Shown: positions 15,593 through 23,091 of the stretch, in pieces | Layout of the letters: every line of letters starts with the position of its first letter | How positions within the stretch are numbered: the stretch's first letter is position 1 | DNA from: Lacibacter cauensis | Lineage (GTDB): Bacteria; Bacteroidota; Bacteroidia; Chitinophagales; Chitinophagaceae | Direction: 5' to 3' | Length of the DNA: 64,000 nt | NCBI RefSeq assembly: GCF_007830055.1 | Contig: NZ_VLLE01000007.1 | Location: 124,001-188,000, forward strand | Notes under the pieces: model-generated | Told to the model about the DNA's origin: nothing | Databases searched by the model: none | What the model saw: the letters and a program-made list of their open reading frames with translations, nothing else | Translations under genes and position numbers: made by a program

Positions 15593-18514
15593 TTATTTCA
15601 ACGCTTCCCACAACACTTCCACCGGATGCAAAGCTTTTTTGCCTGTACCATCTTTTACCTGGTGGCGGCAGCTTGTACCGGGTGCTGCAATAATTACATC
15701 ATCCGCTGCATTACGCACAGCAGGGAACAACACCATTTCGCCGATCTTCATCGAGAGTTCATAGTGTTCTTCTTCATAACCGAATGAACCGGCCATGCCG
15801 CAACAACCCGAAGGAATGGTTTCTACTTTATAATTTTCTGGGAACGATAATACTTTCACAGTGGCTGCAGTGCCTACCAATGCTTTTTGCTGGCAATGGC
15901 CATGCAGTTTTATTTTCCTTTCAGCAGAAGTGAATTGCTCTTTGCTGATGTTGCCTTTGTCGATTTCACGTGCAATAAACTCATCGATCATGAATGTATT
16001 GGCAGCAAGTTGTTTGGCTTTGTCAAAGTTCTCATCGGTTGCCAGGTCAACATACTCATCACGGAAGGAGAGGATAGCTGAAGGCTCAATACCGATCAAT
16101 GGTGTATCGGCAGTAACAACAGGATGCAGCAATTCAATATTCTTATTCGCAATTTCTTTGCCTTTCCGTATCAATCCTTTCGATAACCAGGAACGGCCAC
16201 TTTCAATATGTTCTGGGATGATCACTTCGTAACCCAGCTTGTTGAGTAACTCAACAGCTTTGATACCGATCTGTGTATCGTTGTAATTGGTGAACTCATC
16301 GCAGAAGAGATAAACTCTTTTGGAATTTGGAATTTGGTTTTTGGAATTTGGATTTTCCTTCCTAAACCATTTTTCCAACGTAGTACTATACATCGTCGGC
16401 ATGGAGCGCTTTGTTGCAAAGCCCGATGCTTTTTTCACCAACGAACTGATGGCACTATTCGTCATTACAAAATTGTACAACGATGGTGCAATAGCACCCA
16501 GCTTCGATGAGTTGGTAAAGTTGGCAATCAGCTTTGAACGGAAGGGTACACCATTCGCATCGTAGTAATGCTGCATAAACTCAGCTTTGAGTTTGGCCAT
16601 ATCCACATTACTCGGACATTCGGATTTACAACCCTTGCAACTCAAACACAAATCCATCACTTCATAAATTTCTTTATGATCGAAACGGTTGGCTTTGGTG
16701 GAGTTGGTTAAAAACTCACGGAGAATATTGGCTCTTGCCCTCGTGGTTTCTTTTTCGTTACGTGTCGCCATGAACGACGGACACATTGTTCCACCGGATA
16801 AATGTGTCTTACGACAATCGCCACTGCCGTTGCATTGCTCTGCATGTTGCAGGATATCCTGGTTGTAAAAACGAAACACCGTTTTAAACGCCGGTGTTTG
16901 CTGGCCGGGCACATACCGCAGCATGGTATCCATCGGCGGTGTGTCCACAATTTTGTTGGGGTTGAAAATATTTGCAGGATCCCATGTTTTCTTTACTTCT
17001 TTCAGCAATTGGTAATTCTTTTCACCTACCATTTGCTTAATGAACTCACCACGCAAACGACCATCGCCATGTTCTCCACTCAACGAACCTTTGTATTTTT
17101 TCACCAACGTTGCAATCTCTTCTGCAATGACACGGAAGAGACGGTTCCCTTCTTCTGTTTTTAAATTGATGATGGGACGTAAATGAATTTCACCCGAACC
17201 AGCATGCGCATAATGCACCGAATACAGATTGTGTTGCTTCAGGATCACATTAAAATCACGAATGAAATCCGGCAAGTCATTTACATCAACTGCTGTGTCT
17301 TCAATCACCGGCACCGCTTTTTCATCGCCGGGTAAATTACTCAGCAAACCGAGTCCGGCTTTGCGAAGCGTCCAGATCTTTTTTGTGTCTTCACCAAACA
17401 GGAGCGGGAAGTGATAACCCAAACCTGCTGCACGCATGTCGGCTTCCACTTCTTTACAGATCGCCACAATTTCTTCTCTTGTCTCCCTCGCAAATTCAAT
17501 TACCAGGATAGCACCGGGGTCACCCTGCACAAAGAAACGGTTCTTGATCTGCTCTTTGTTTTCTTTGGTGCATTCCAATATATAATGATCGATCAATTCA
17601 CTTGCACCGGGATTGTATTTTAAACCAATCAGGTTTGCTTTTAATGATTCATCAATACTGTTGAAGTGAACGCAAAGCAAACCCACTTCTTTGGGTGGCA
17701 GAGGAATCACGTTCAGTTTTATTTCAGTAATCAAGGCCAGCGTACCTTCTGAACCGGCAATGAGTTTACAAAAATTAAAATCTGTTTCACCGGCGGTGAA
17801 TGGCGCAGTTTCCAACAACAGATCAATGGCATAACCGGTGTTGCGGCGCTCCACTGTTTTCTTCGGAAACTCTTTGCGTATCTCTACCTGGTTGTCGTAA
17901 TTGCTCAGCATGCTTCTAACCGAACGGTAGATATTTGCTTCCAGTCCTTCGCCTTCGCACTTACTATGAAACTCATCAATGTTCAATGCTTTGAATGTTG
18001 TCTCTGTTCCATCGCTCAGCAAACAATCTACTTCCAGCAAATGCTCACGTGTGCTGCGGTACAAAACAGAATTACTGCCGCAGGAATTATTGCCCACCAT
18101 ACCACCGATCATGGCACGGTTGGCCGTTGATGTTTCCGGACCAAAGAACAATCCATGTGGTTTCAGAAACATGTTCAATTCATCACGGATCACACCCGGT
18201 TGTACACGCACCCATTTTTCTTCTTTGTTCAGTTCAAGAATGTTGGTGAAGTATTTCGATACATCCACGATAATGCCGTTGCCCACCACCTGTCCGGCAA
18301 GCGAGGTGCCGGCGGTACGGGGAATCAACGAAGTCTTGTTGTTATGGGCAAAAGCGATAAGCTTTTTGAGATCGTCTTTGGTTTTGGGAATAGCCACCGC
18401 CAATGGTAACTCACGGTATGCCGACGCATCGGTGGCATAGAGGGTACGCATGGTGGTATCAAAATAAAATTCTCCTTCGAGTTGCTGTGCCAGTTGTTGT
18501 AATCGTTCGTTCAT
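15593..18514 (-). CDS. FAD-linked oxidoreductase fused to Fe-S (GlcD/GlcF-like) domains
   Basis: 973 residues from the ATG at 18514; a TTG nine codons earlier is less likely. The N-terminal half is a VAO/PCMH-type FAD domain: IPRTAGTSLAGQVVGNGIIV, MIGGMVGNNSCGSNS, then a FAD-oxidase C domain with HYAHAGSGEIHLRP. The C-terminal half is a ferredoxin/heterodisulfide-reductase type module with CNGSGDCRK..MCPS and CLSCKGCKSECPS clusters. A CCG-type HGHCQQKAL ... SGCCGMAGSFGYE region closes it. This layout is used by 2-hydroxyacid (D-lactate, glycolate or 2-hydroxyglutarate) dehydrogenases that pass electrons to the quinone pool. The exact substrate is not readable. An AT-rich repeat adds residues in the middle (16318). 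Confidence 0.9.
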   Translation of the reverse strand: MNERLQQLAQQLEGEFYFDTTMRTLYATDASAYRELPLAVAIPKTKDDLKKLIAFAHNNKTSLIPRTAGTSLAGQVVGNGIIVDVSKYFTNILELNKEEKWVRVQPGVIRDELNMFLKPHGLFFGPETSTANRAMIGGMVGNNSCGSNSVLYRSTREHLLEVDCLLSDGTETTFKALNIDEFHSKCEGEGLEANIYRSVRSMLSNYDNQVEIRKEFPKKTVERRNTGYAIDLLLETAPFTAGETDFNFCKLIAGSEGTLALITEIKLNVIPLPPKEVGLLCVHFNSIDESLKANLIGLKYNPGASELIDHYILECTKENKEQIKNRFFVQGDPGAILVIEFARETREEIVAICKEVEADMRAAGLGYHFPLLFGEDTKKIWTLRKAGLGLLSNLPGDEKAVPVIEDTAVDVNDLPDFIRDFNVILKQHNLYSVHYAHAGSGEIHLRPIINLKTEEGNRLFRVIAEEIATLVKKYKGSLSGEHGDGRLRGEFIKQMVGEKNYQLLKEVKKTWDPANIFNPNKIVDTPPMDTMLRYVPGQQTPAFKTVFRFYNQDILQHAEQCNGSGDCRKTHLSGGTMCPSFMATRNEKETTRARANILREFLTNSTKANRFDHKEIYEVMDLCLSCKGCKSECPSNVDMAKLKAEFMQHYYDANGVPFRSKLIANFTNSSKLGAIAPSLYNFVMTNSAISSLVKKASGFATKRSMPTMYSTTLEKWFRKENPNSKNQIPNSKRVYLFCDEFTNYNDTQIGIKAVELLNKLGYEVIIPEHIESGRSWLSKGLIRKGKEIANKNIELLHPVVTADTPLIGIEPSAILSFRDEYVDLATDENFDKAKQLAANTFMIDEFIAREIDKGNISKEQFTSAERKIKLHGHCQQKALVGTAATVKVLSFPENYKVETIPSGCCGMAGSFGYEEEHYELSMKIGEMVLFPAVRNAADDVIIAAPGTSCRHQVKDGTGKKALHPVEVLWEALK
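16318..16357. repeat. TTTGGAATTTGG-type repeat embedded in the oxidoreductase gene
   Basis: Tandem TTTGGAATT units on the + strand. On the coding strand they read as ENPNSKNQIPNSK, between the Fe-S module (..LEKWFRK) and RVYLFCDEF. The same kind of repeat is common between genes in Bacteroidota; a further GGAATT-rich stretch lies at about 49415-49438. It looks like an in-frame insertion at a domain boundary. Confidence 0.6.
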
Positions 18515-18640
18515 GTTTGCTGCTGCAGTTGGGCGGCTCAAATTTACACTGTTTGAAACTTGCAGCTGTTAGTTGTGGAAGGGGAAGTATGGGAACGATT
18601 GCGGTGACAATAAGCTGATAGTAAATCATTTATTGGCAGG

Positions 18641-18765
18641 CAGATTCTTTCTGGCAAAGCGGGACAAACTGTTCCTCAGAATGACAACAAAGTTGAACAG
18701 CGTGCAATTGCTGAACACTTGTACTAAACTCAGCAAAGCTGTCTTTCCGACGAAGGAGGAATCTG
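18641..18765. repeat. MITE-like 125-bp repeat, copy 1
   Basis: Bounded by CAGATTCTTT and GAGGAATCTG, which form near-inverted ends. It contains CAAAGCGGGACAAACTGTTC and CTGTCTTTCCGACGAAGGAG. Copy 2 at 22637-22761 has the same length and order. It occupies the 408-bp gap between the oxidoreductase start and the lipoprotein gene. The rest of that gap (18515-18640 and 18766-18922) shows only a short GC-rich inverted repeat near 18883 and no gene. Confidence 0.75.
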
Positions 18766-18922
18766 TTGGGCTTTTTAATAGCAACGTAACAATCCGACTT
18801 TGCCTCATTTGTTAAACTTCCGTTAACACCTCATTTTCTACCCAACCCTTTTGAGTCCGTGAGGGGTATCTCTATCATACCGCCACAAGCAGCGGCTTTT
18901 TTAAACCTTATAATCAAAGAAT

Positions 18923-20473
18923 ATGAAACAGACATTCCGCAGCGTATACACGCTCTTCATCGCAAGCCTTATCATCCTGGTTTCCTGCAAGAAACCCGTT
19001 GAGCCACAACAACCCGGTGGTGGTCCGGGTCCAATGCCCGGTCTTTCGCACAAGTACCGCATCTCGGCCGAAGCATTGCCCGGTTTACCAAACCAACCCA
19101 TTGCCAACTTGTTCGCCAAGTTCGATGTGGTAAACGCACAAGACGAACTGGTGGTAAACAATAAACTGGCAGCCATCAGCTTCAACGGAAAGTTTACAAC
19201 CGAAGAAATGGAACTGCCTGCAGGTACTTATCGCATCAGCAAACTCCTGATTGTATCGGGCACGGGCAATGTATTGTATGCGGTACCGGTAACCAACTCG
19301 GCAAAAGCAACACAGGTGAGCAAGCCCCTGGCTTATCCCATGGTATTGCCTGCAGCTACTTCGGTGGATATTGCTGCGGAATTTCTGAAAATTGAAGCAA
19401 CCGACAAAGCCATCGATTTTGGTTACAGTGCCGGTGAGTTTGGCAACAGCAATACACCTCCTGTAGAAACAGATATTACCATTCAAATGCGTACCCGTAT
19501 TAAAGTGGGAGACATTCTGTACGACAGTATTCAGTCTTCGTTGGTGTATCGCACGTTCGATGCAACCAACGAGTTGAAGAGTGTACAATTCATCAGCCTC
19601 ATGCCCGGCATCAATACGGTAACGTTAAAAAAGGAAGCAGCTTACCACGAGTTTATTGTACAAAAATGGGGTGGTACTTACACCAAACGTTATGCGAAAG
19701 AAGAATTGAAAAAAGATATTGTGTATGAATTTGGTGAAGAAAAAGAAGCGAAAAAACTGAAGTCGGAGATCACGGCACGTTGGGATGGCAACATGTACAA
19801 AGCCGAATCGAAGAACAACTATATCTACGATGGAAAAGGTCGTTTGACCAAAGTTGAGTTTATGCAGAAGCGCCCTTCCGATGGTACACCGTTTGTTGCC
19901 AGAACAGAAAACCTGGAGTACACAGATGGACGTGTAGAAAAAATCAGCATCTACAACGAAGGCGATGTGTTTGCCGGTACAAGAAGCATCCGTTACAATA
20001 CAGCCGGAAAAATCAATCATATTACAGAAGATATCCTTAATGTAAGCAAAACCGAAGTAGACATTGCACATCATGGCGCAAATGGCGATGGATTAGATGA
20101 AGTGAATTTCGACTTCCGGTATGCACACACTTCCAGTACCATGACGTATTATCAACGCCGCAGACATGGTAACCTGTTTTCCGATAACAGCTTTACCAGC
20201 AACCGGGATACAGAAACCGGCAGCTACCAGTACGATAACAACATCAACCCGTACATACACATGAACTGGCCCGATCTGTTTTTAAGCCGCAGCTCAAAAA
20301 ATAATCTCAACTGGCAGTCACGTACGTATTTTGGCAGCTATCCTGTAAATGTTGCCTACAGTTTCGAATACAAATACGATAGCGAAGGTTATCCCATCGA
20401 GTTGATCCGCCGTTACAAATCGTATATCACCGGAGAGCATTTGTTTACAACAAAGACTATTTTCAACTATTGA
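18923..20473 (+). CDS. Lipoprotein of unknown function with YD-type repeats
   Basis: 516 residues with a lipoprotein signal ending LIILVSC (Cys about residue 22) and a Pro/Gly-rich linker (PQQPGGGPGPMPG). The middle resembles a beta-sandwich of unknown type. The C-terminal half has tyrosine-aspartate repeats such as YIYDGKGRLTKVEF, LEYTDGRVEKI and FEYKYDSEGYPIELIRR, as in RHS/YD-repeat lipoproteins. The terminal YDSEGYP block is echoed in the lipoprotein at 62870. It lies 44 bp upstream of another lipoprotein gene and near a sigma/membrane-partner pair. No function can be assigned. Confidence 0.75.
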   Translation: MKQTFRSVYTLFIASLIILVSCKKPVEPQQPGGGPGPMPGLSHKYRISAEALPGLPNQPIANLFAKFDVVNAQDELVVNNKLAAISFNGKFTTEEMELPAGTYRISKLLIVSGTGNVLYAVPVTNSAKATQVSKPLAYPMVLPAATSVDIAAEFLKIEATDKAIDFGYSAGEFGNSNTPPVETDITIQMRTRIKVGDILYDSIQSSLVYRTFDATNELKSVQFISLMPGINTVTLKKEAAYHEFIVQKWGGTYTKRYAKEELKKDIVYEFGEEKEAKKLKSEITARWDGNMYKAESKNNYIYDGKGRLTKVEFMQKRPSDGTPFVARTENLEYTDGRVEKISIYNEGDVFAGTRSIRYNTAGKINHITEDILNVSKTEVDIAHHGANGDGLDEVNFDFRYAHTSSTMTYYQRRRHGNLFSDNSFTSNRDTETGSYQYDNNINPYIHMNWPDLFLSRSSKNNLNWQSRTYFGSYPVNVAYSFEYKYDSEGYPIELIRRYKSYITGEHLFTTKTIFNY

Positions 20474-20516
20474 AAAAACTATCATTTCTTACTACATTCA
20501 TAAACGAATTACACTT

Positions 20517-21365
20517 ATGTTACATAAATTATCATTCATAGCGCTGCTGTTTTTGGTTTCTTGCACAGCAGCCAAAGTATCGGTTCCTGCGAGTTTCAGC
20601 TCGCAGGCAACCCGCATGAAAGTGAAAGGATTGAATGGCTGGATGATCAATCAGCGGTTGAGCTTTGGCGAATTTTCTACTTCGGCTGTTAAGCGTGGAT
20701 GGGATTTCGGCAGCTCCTTTCAGTACACCAAATTCAGTCTCGATCCGCAAACCATGTTGCTGCGTGTGTTCAATATTGATACGGATGTACGCAACCTCAA
20801 ACAACGCAATAAATTTCAATACACAATCCAGGATGGCAATTTAATGGCGGAAGTTTTTGCAACTGAAAAGTTCAGCGAAAATCAACTCGTGTACAAAAGC
20901 AACAATCCTTTTCTGGGACAAGTAAATGCAACGCAGCGTTATGAATATGCATTTACTGCTGCGATACTTCCGTTGATGGCGAAAGAAAACGATCCATGGT
21001 CGGTAGTGCTGATAAATAAATACGATGTAAAGAAAGATACAGCCCGCCGTTTGTTCGATCGTCCGTATGTAGAAGAAGAAGGTTATGCTACCAATGGAAA
21101 AGAAAATATTACCATCAGGCCGTTGCGACTGGAGAAACTCACCACAAAAAGCGGAAAAGAAACAAAAGTAATGGGCGGAGCCATCCTCACCGGATACGAA
21201 TTACGTTGGGATGATGGCGTAGTAGCCATCATTGATATATTGGATAACAGCATCTGGTTTGCAAATAATTTAGATGCAAGAGATAAAATCATTTTATCAT
21301 CTATTTCATCGGCTATCCTGTTAAAACGGATGCAGGATGTAGAGAAGGAAAAAGACGTACTATGA
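20517..21365 (+). CDS. Hypothetical lipoprotein
   Basis: 282 residues with a lipobox in FIALLFLVSC (Cys about 16). No domain is recognised. It is rich in aromatic and basic residues and contains a WDDGVVAIIDILDNSIWF stretch that suggests a beta-rich fold. The gene lies 44 bp after the YD-repeat lipoprotein and 71 bp before the ECF sigma gene, so the four genes may form one unit and the lipoproteins could be sigma targets or envelope sensors. That link is inference from position only. Confidence 0.65.
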   Translation: MLHKLSFIALLFLVSCTAAKVSVPASFSSQATRMKVKGLNGWMINQRLSFGEFSTSAVKRGWDFGSSFQYTKFSLDPQTMLLRVFNIDTDVRNLKQRNKFQYTIQDGNLMAEVFATEKFSENQLVYKSNNPFLGQVNATQRYEYAFTAAILPLMAKENDPWSVVLINKYDVKKDTARRLFDRPYVEEEGYATNGKENITIRPLRLEKLTTKSGKETKVMGGAILTGYELRWDDGVVAIIDILDNSIWFANNLDARDKIILSSISSAILLKRMQDVEKEKDVL

Positions 21366-21436
21366 TTGAAGGAAGGAGATAGCCGATAGTAGTTAGTGGA
21401 TCGTAAAAAAAAGATAAACAGTATTGCAGGAAGTAA

Positions 21437-21979
21437 GTGATTGCAGAAGCACTCGATATTGATCAGTTGGTGGAAGATTGCAAACGCAATAACCGCAGGG
21501 CACAGGAACAGTTGTACCGGCAGTTCTATAACTATGCCATGACCATTGCCCTGCGTTACTCCCGTGATGAAGCCGATGCTGCTGATATTATGAGTCATGC
21601 GTTTGTGAAAATTTTTAAAAGCATGCACACGTTTGATAAAACAAAAGGTGCTTTGCAAACATGGATCAAACGGATTGTGATGAACGAAGGGCTCGATCAT
21701 TTGAAAGCAAGAGAACGTTTCAGCAAAGACATGGAACTGGAAACTGTGGAAGAACCGCAGATCAGTAATACGGTGTTGGAACGGATGGGTGCAGATGAAA
21801 TAATGAAACTCATTCACCAGTTACCACCCGCCACACATGCTGTGTTTGTGTTGTATGCAGTGGAAGGCTATAATCACAGGGAGATAGCAGAGAAACTCAA
21901 CATCAGCGAGGGTACATCGAAATGGCACCTGAGCGAAGCCCGGAAAACATTACAACAACAACTCAGTCGCACAACATAG
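21437..21979 (+). CDS. ECF-type RNA polymerase sigma factor
   Basis: 180 residues. Region 2 is seen in YNYAMTIALRYSRDEADAAD and IMSHAFVKIFKSMHTFD. Region 4 is seen in LPPATHAVFVLYAVEGYNHREIAEKLNISEGTSKWHLSEARKTL. GTG (21437) is the best start. It directs RNA polymerase to its own set of promoters, which cannot be read here. The gene after it (3 bp gap) encodes a single-pass membrane protein in the position usually held by an anti-sigma factor. Confidence 0.92.
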   Translation: MIAEALDIDQLVEDCKRNNRRAQEQLYRQFYNYAMTIALRYSRDEADAADIMSHAFVKIFKSMHTFDKTKGALQTWIKRIVMNEGLDHLKARERFSKDMELETVEEPQISNTVLERMGADEIMKLIHQLPPATHAVFVLYAVEGYNHREIAEKLNISEGTSKWHLSEARKTLQQQLSRTT

Positions 21980-21982
21980 CGG

Positions 21983-22600
21983 ATGAATCAAAAAGCAACA
22001 TACGAATTAACCATTACCGAAAAGCTGGAACAGCTTACGGCACCCGATATGGTGGATGCTATCTGGGCACGTATCGAGGCACAGCTCGATATGGATCTGC
22101 CGACAGATGAGGGTCCAGCCAATCCGCCTGCTGCACCAACGAGTGGCCCCGGTAAATGGCTCAACCGTGGATTCATGCTTGCAGCAGTTGCTATTGTACT
22201 CATTTATTTTTTCAATAACCGTAAACAAACAATTACTTCTAACGATCAACCAACCATTACTGCACCTGTACCAACACCCAACAACAACGATAATCCGGTA
22301 CGCAATAATTCGCCGGGTACAAGCAATACACAAGCGCCGCAGAATAATACATCTGATCCAACAAATGCAATCACTGTATTGCCTGTTGACAGTAATGTTA
22401 TTGCTCCTGTAACGGGGCCTGTGTTATTACAACCCGATACGGCTGCTGTTAAAACAAATTCAGCACCGGTATTTACACCGCCGGTTGTTACGCCGCAAAA
22501 AAATAATGCACCTGATAGTACCAGGAAGGGCAGAGGTGTAAAAGGTATTACCGATGCCGATTATAAAATTGTACCGAAGAAGGATAGTAGTAAGAATTGA
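21983..22600 (+). CDS. Single-pass membrane protein, probable sigma-factor partner
   Basis: 205 residues: a cytoplasmic N-terminal region of about 55 residues (ELTITEKLEQLTAPDMVDAIWARIEAQ is its core), one transmembrane helix (FMLAAVAIVLIYFF), then a long Asn/Pro/Thr-rich low-complexity tail outside the membrane and a short Lys-rich end. No zinc anti-sigma motif (HxxxCxxC) is visible. The 3-bp gap after the sigma gene and the topology support an anti-sigma-like role, but no family is firmly recognised. Confidence 0.65.
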   Translation: MNQKATYELTITEKLEQLTAPDMVDAIWARIEAQLDMDLPTDEGPANPPAAPTSGPGKWLNRGFMLAAVAIVLIYFFNNRKQTITSNDQPTITAPVPTPNNNDNPVRNNSPGTSNTQAPQNNTSDPTNAITVLPVDSNVIAPVTGPVLLQPDTAAVKTNSAPVFTPPVVTPQKNNAPDSTRKGRGVKGITDADYKIVPKKDSSKN

Positions 22601-22636
22601 TTTGCAGAGTAGCTACTGCCGAAAATTTTTGTTGAG

Positions 22637-22761
22637 CAGATCCTTTCCCGCAAAGCGGGACAAGCTGTTCCTCAGGATGACAGGAAGGTTGGGCTTAGTA
22701 ACTAAGATGAACTGTGGTACACTGCTCAACAAGGCTGTCTTTCCGACGAAGGAGGAATCTG
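22637..22761. repeat. MITE-like 125-bp repeat, copy 2
   Basis: Same order and length as the copy at 18641: CAGATCCTTT end, CAAAGCGGGACAAGCTGTTC, CTGTCTTTCCGACGAAGGAG, GGAATCTG end. The middle (about 22685-22733) has diverged more than the ends. It sits between the membrane partner gene and a convergent small gene. Confidence 0.75.
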
Positions 22762-22774
22762 TTTGGTGCAAACA

Positions 22775-23071
22775 TCAGCTAATATTTAATGATTTTCTTA
22801 ACTCCGTAAGAAGCGGATGTATTGCATTCGCTAAATTTTCTCCTTCTTGATGAATGAAATCATCCCAATCGTATGTTGGAGCAAACCAAAGCCAAAGATT
22901 ATTTAATTGTTCGATGTCGCCTGCTTTAAGTTTGTTTATACTTTCTTTAAGTGCCGAGTGAAATTCTTCAGCTGAAAAAAAGTGATCTGAATAGCCGCCT
23001 GTAAACTGGCCAGCCAACTGCTCCGCTTCATCAAGAAGTGTAATCAGTCGTTCTAGTTTTGAGTCGTGCAA
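22775..23071 (-). CDS. Small acidic protein, unknown
   Basis: 98 residues, mostly helical and acidic, with LERLITLLDEAEQLAGQFTG, FHSALKESINKLKAGD and LWLWFAPTYDWDDFIHQEG. The composition looks like a real cytoplasmic protein; no family is named with confidence. The only plausible start is a TTG at 23071, 20 bp after the stop of the acylase gene on the same strand, so it is probably co-transcribed. No partner function is evident. Confidence 0.6.
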   Translation of the reverse strand: MHDSKLERLITLLDEAEQLAGQFTGGYSDHFFSAEEFHSALKESINKLKAGDIEQLNNLWLWFAPTYDWDDFIHQEGENLANAIHPLLTELRKSLNIS

Positions 23072-23091
23072 TGTTGTGTTTATGTTTAATG

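Noticed and set aside
18573-18815. 80-codon frame, and the similar one at 22554-22850
   Set aside because: Both are translations of the 125-bp repeat copies; the shared residues reflect repeat DNA, not a protein family.
21083-21817. 244-codon minus-strand frame across the lipoprotein and sigma genes
   Set aside because: It overlaps two well-supported + genes and has a low-quality, Phe/His/Ser-rich translation.
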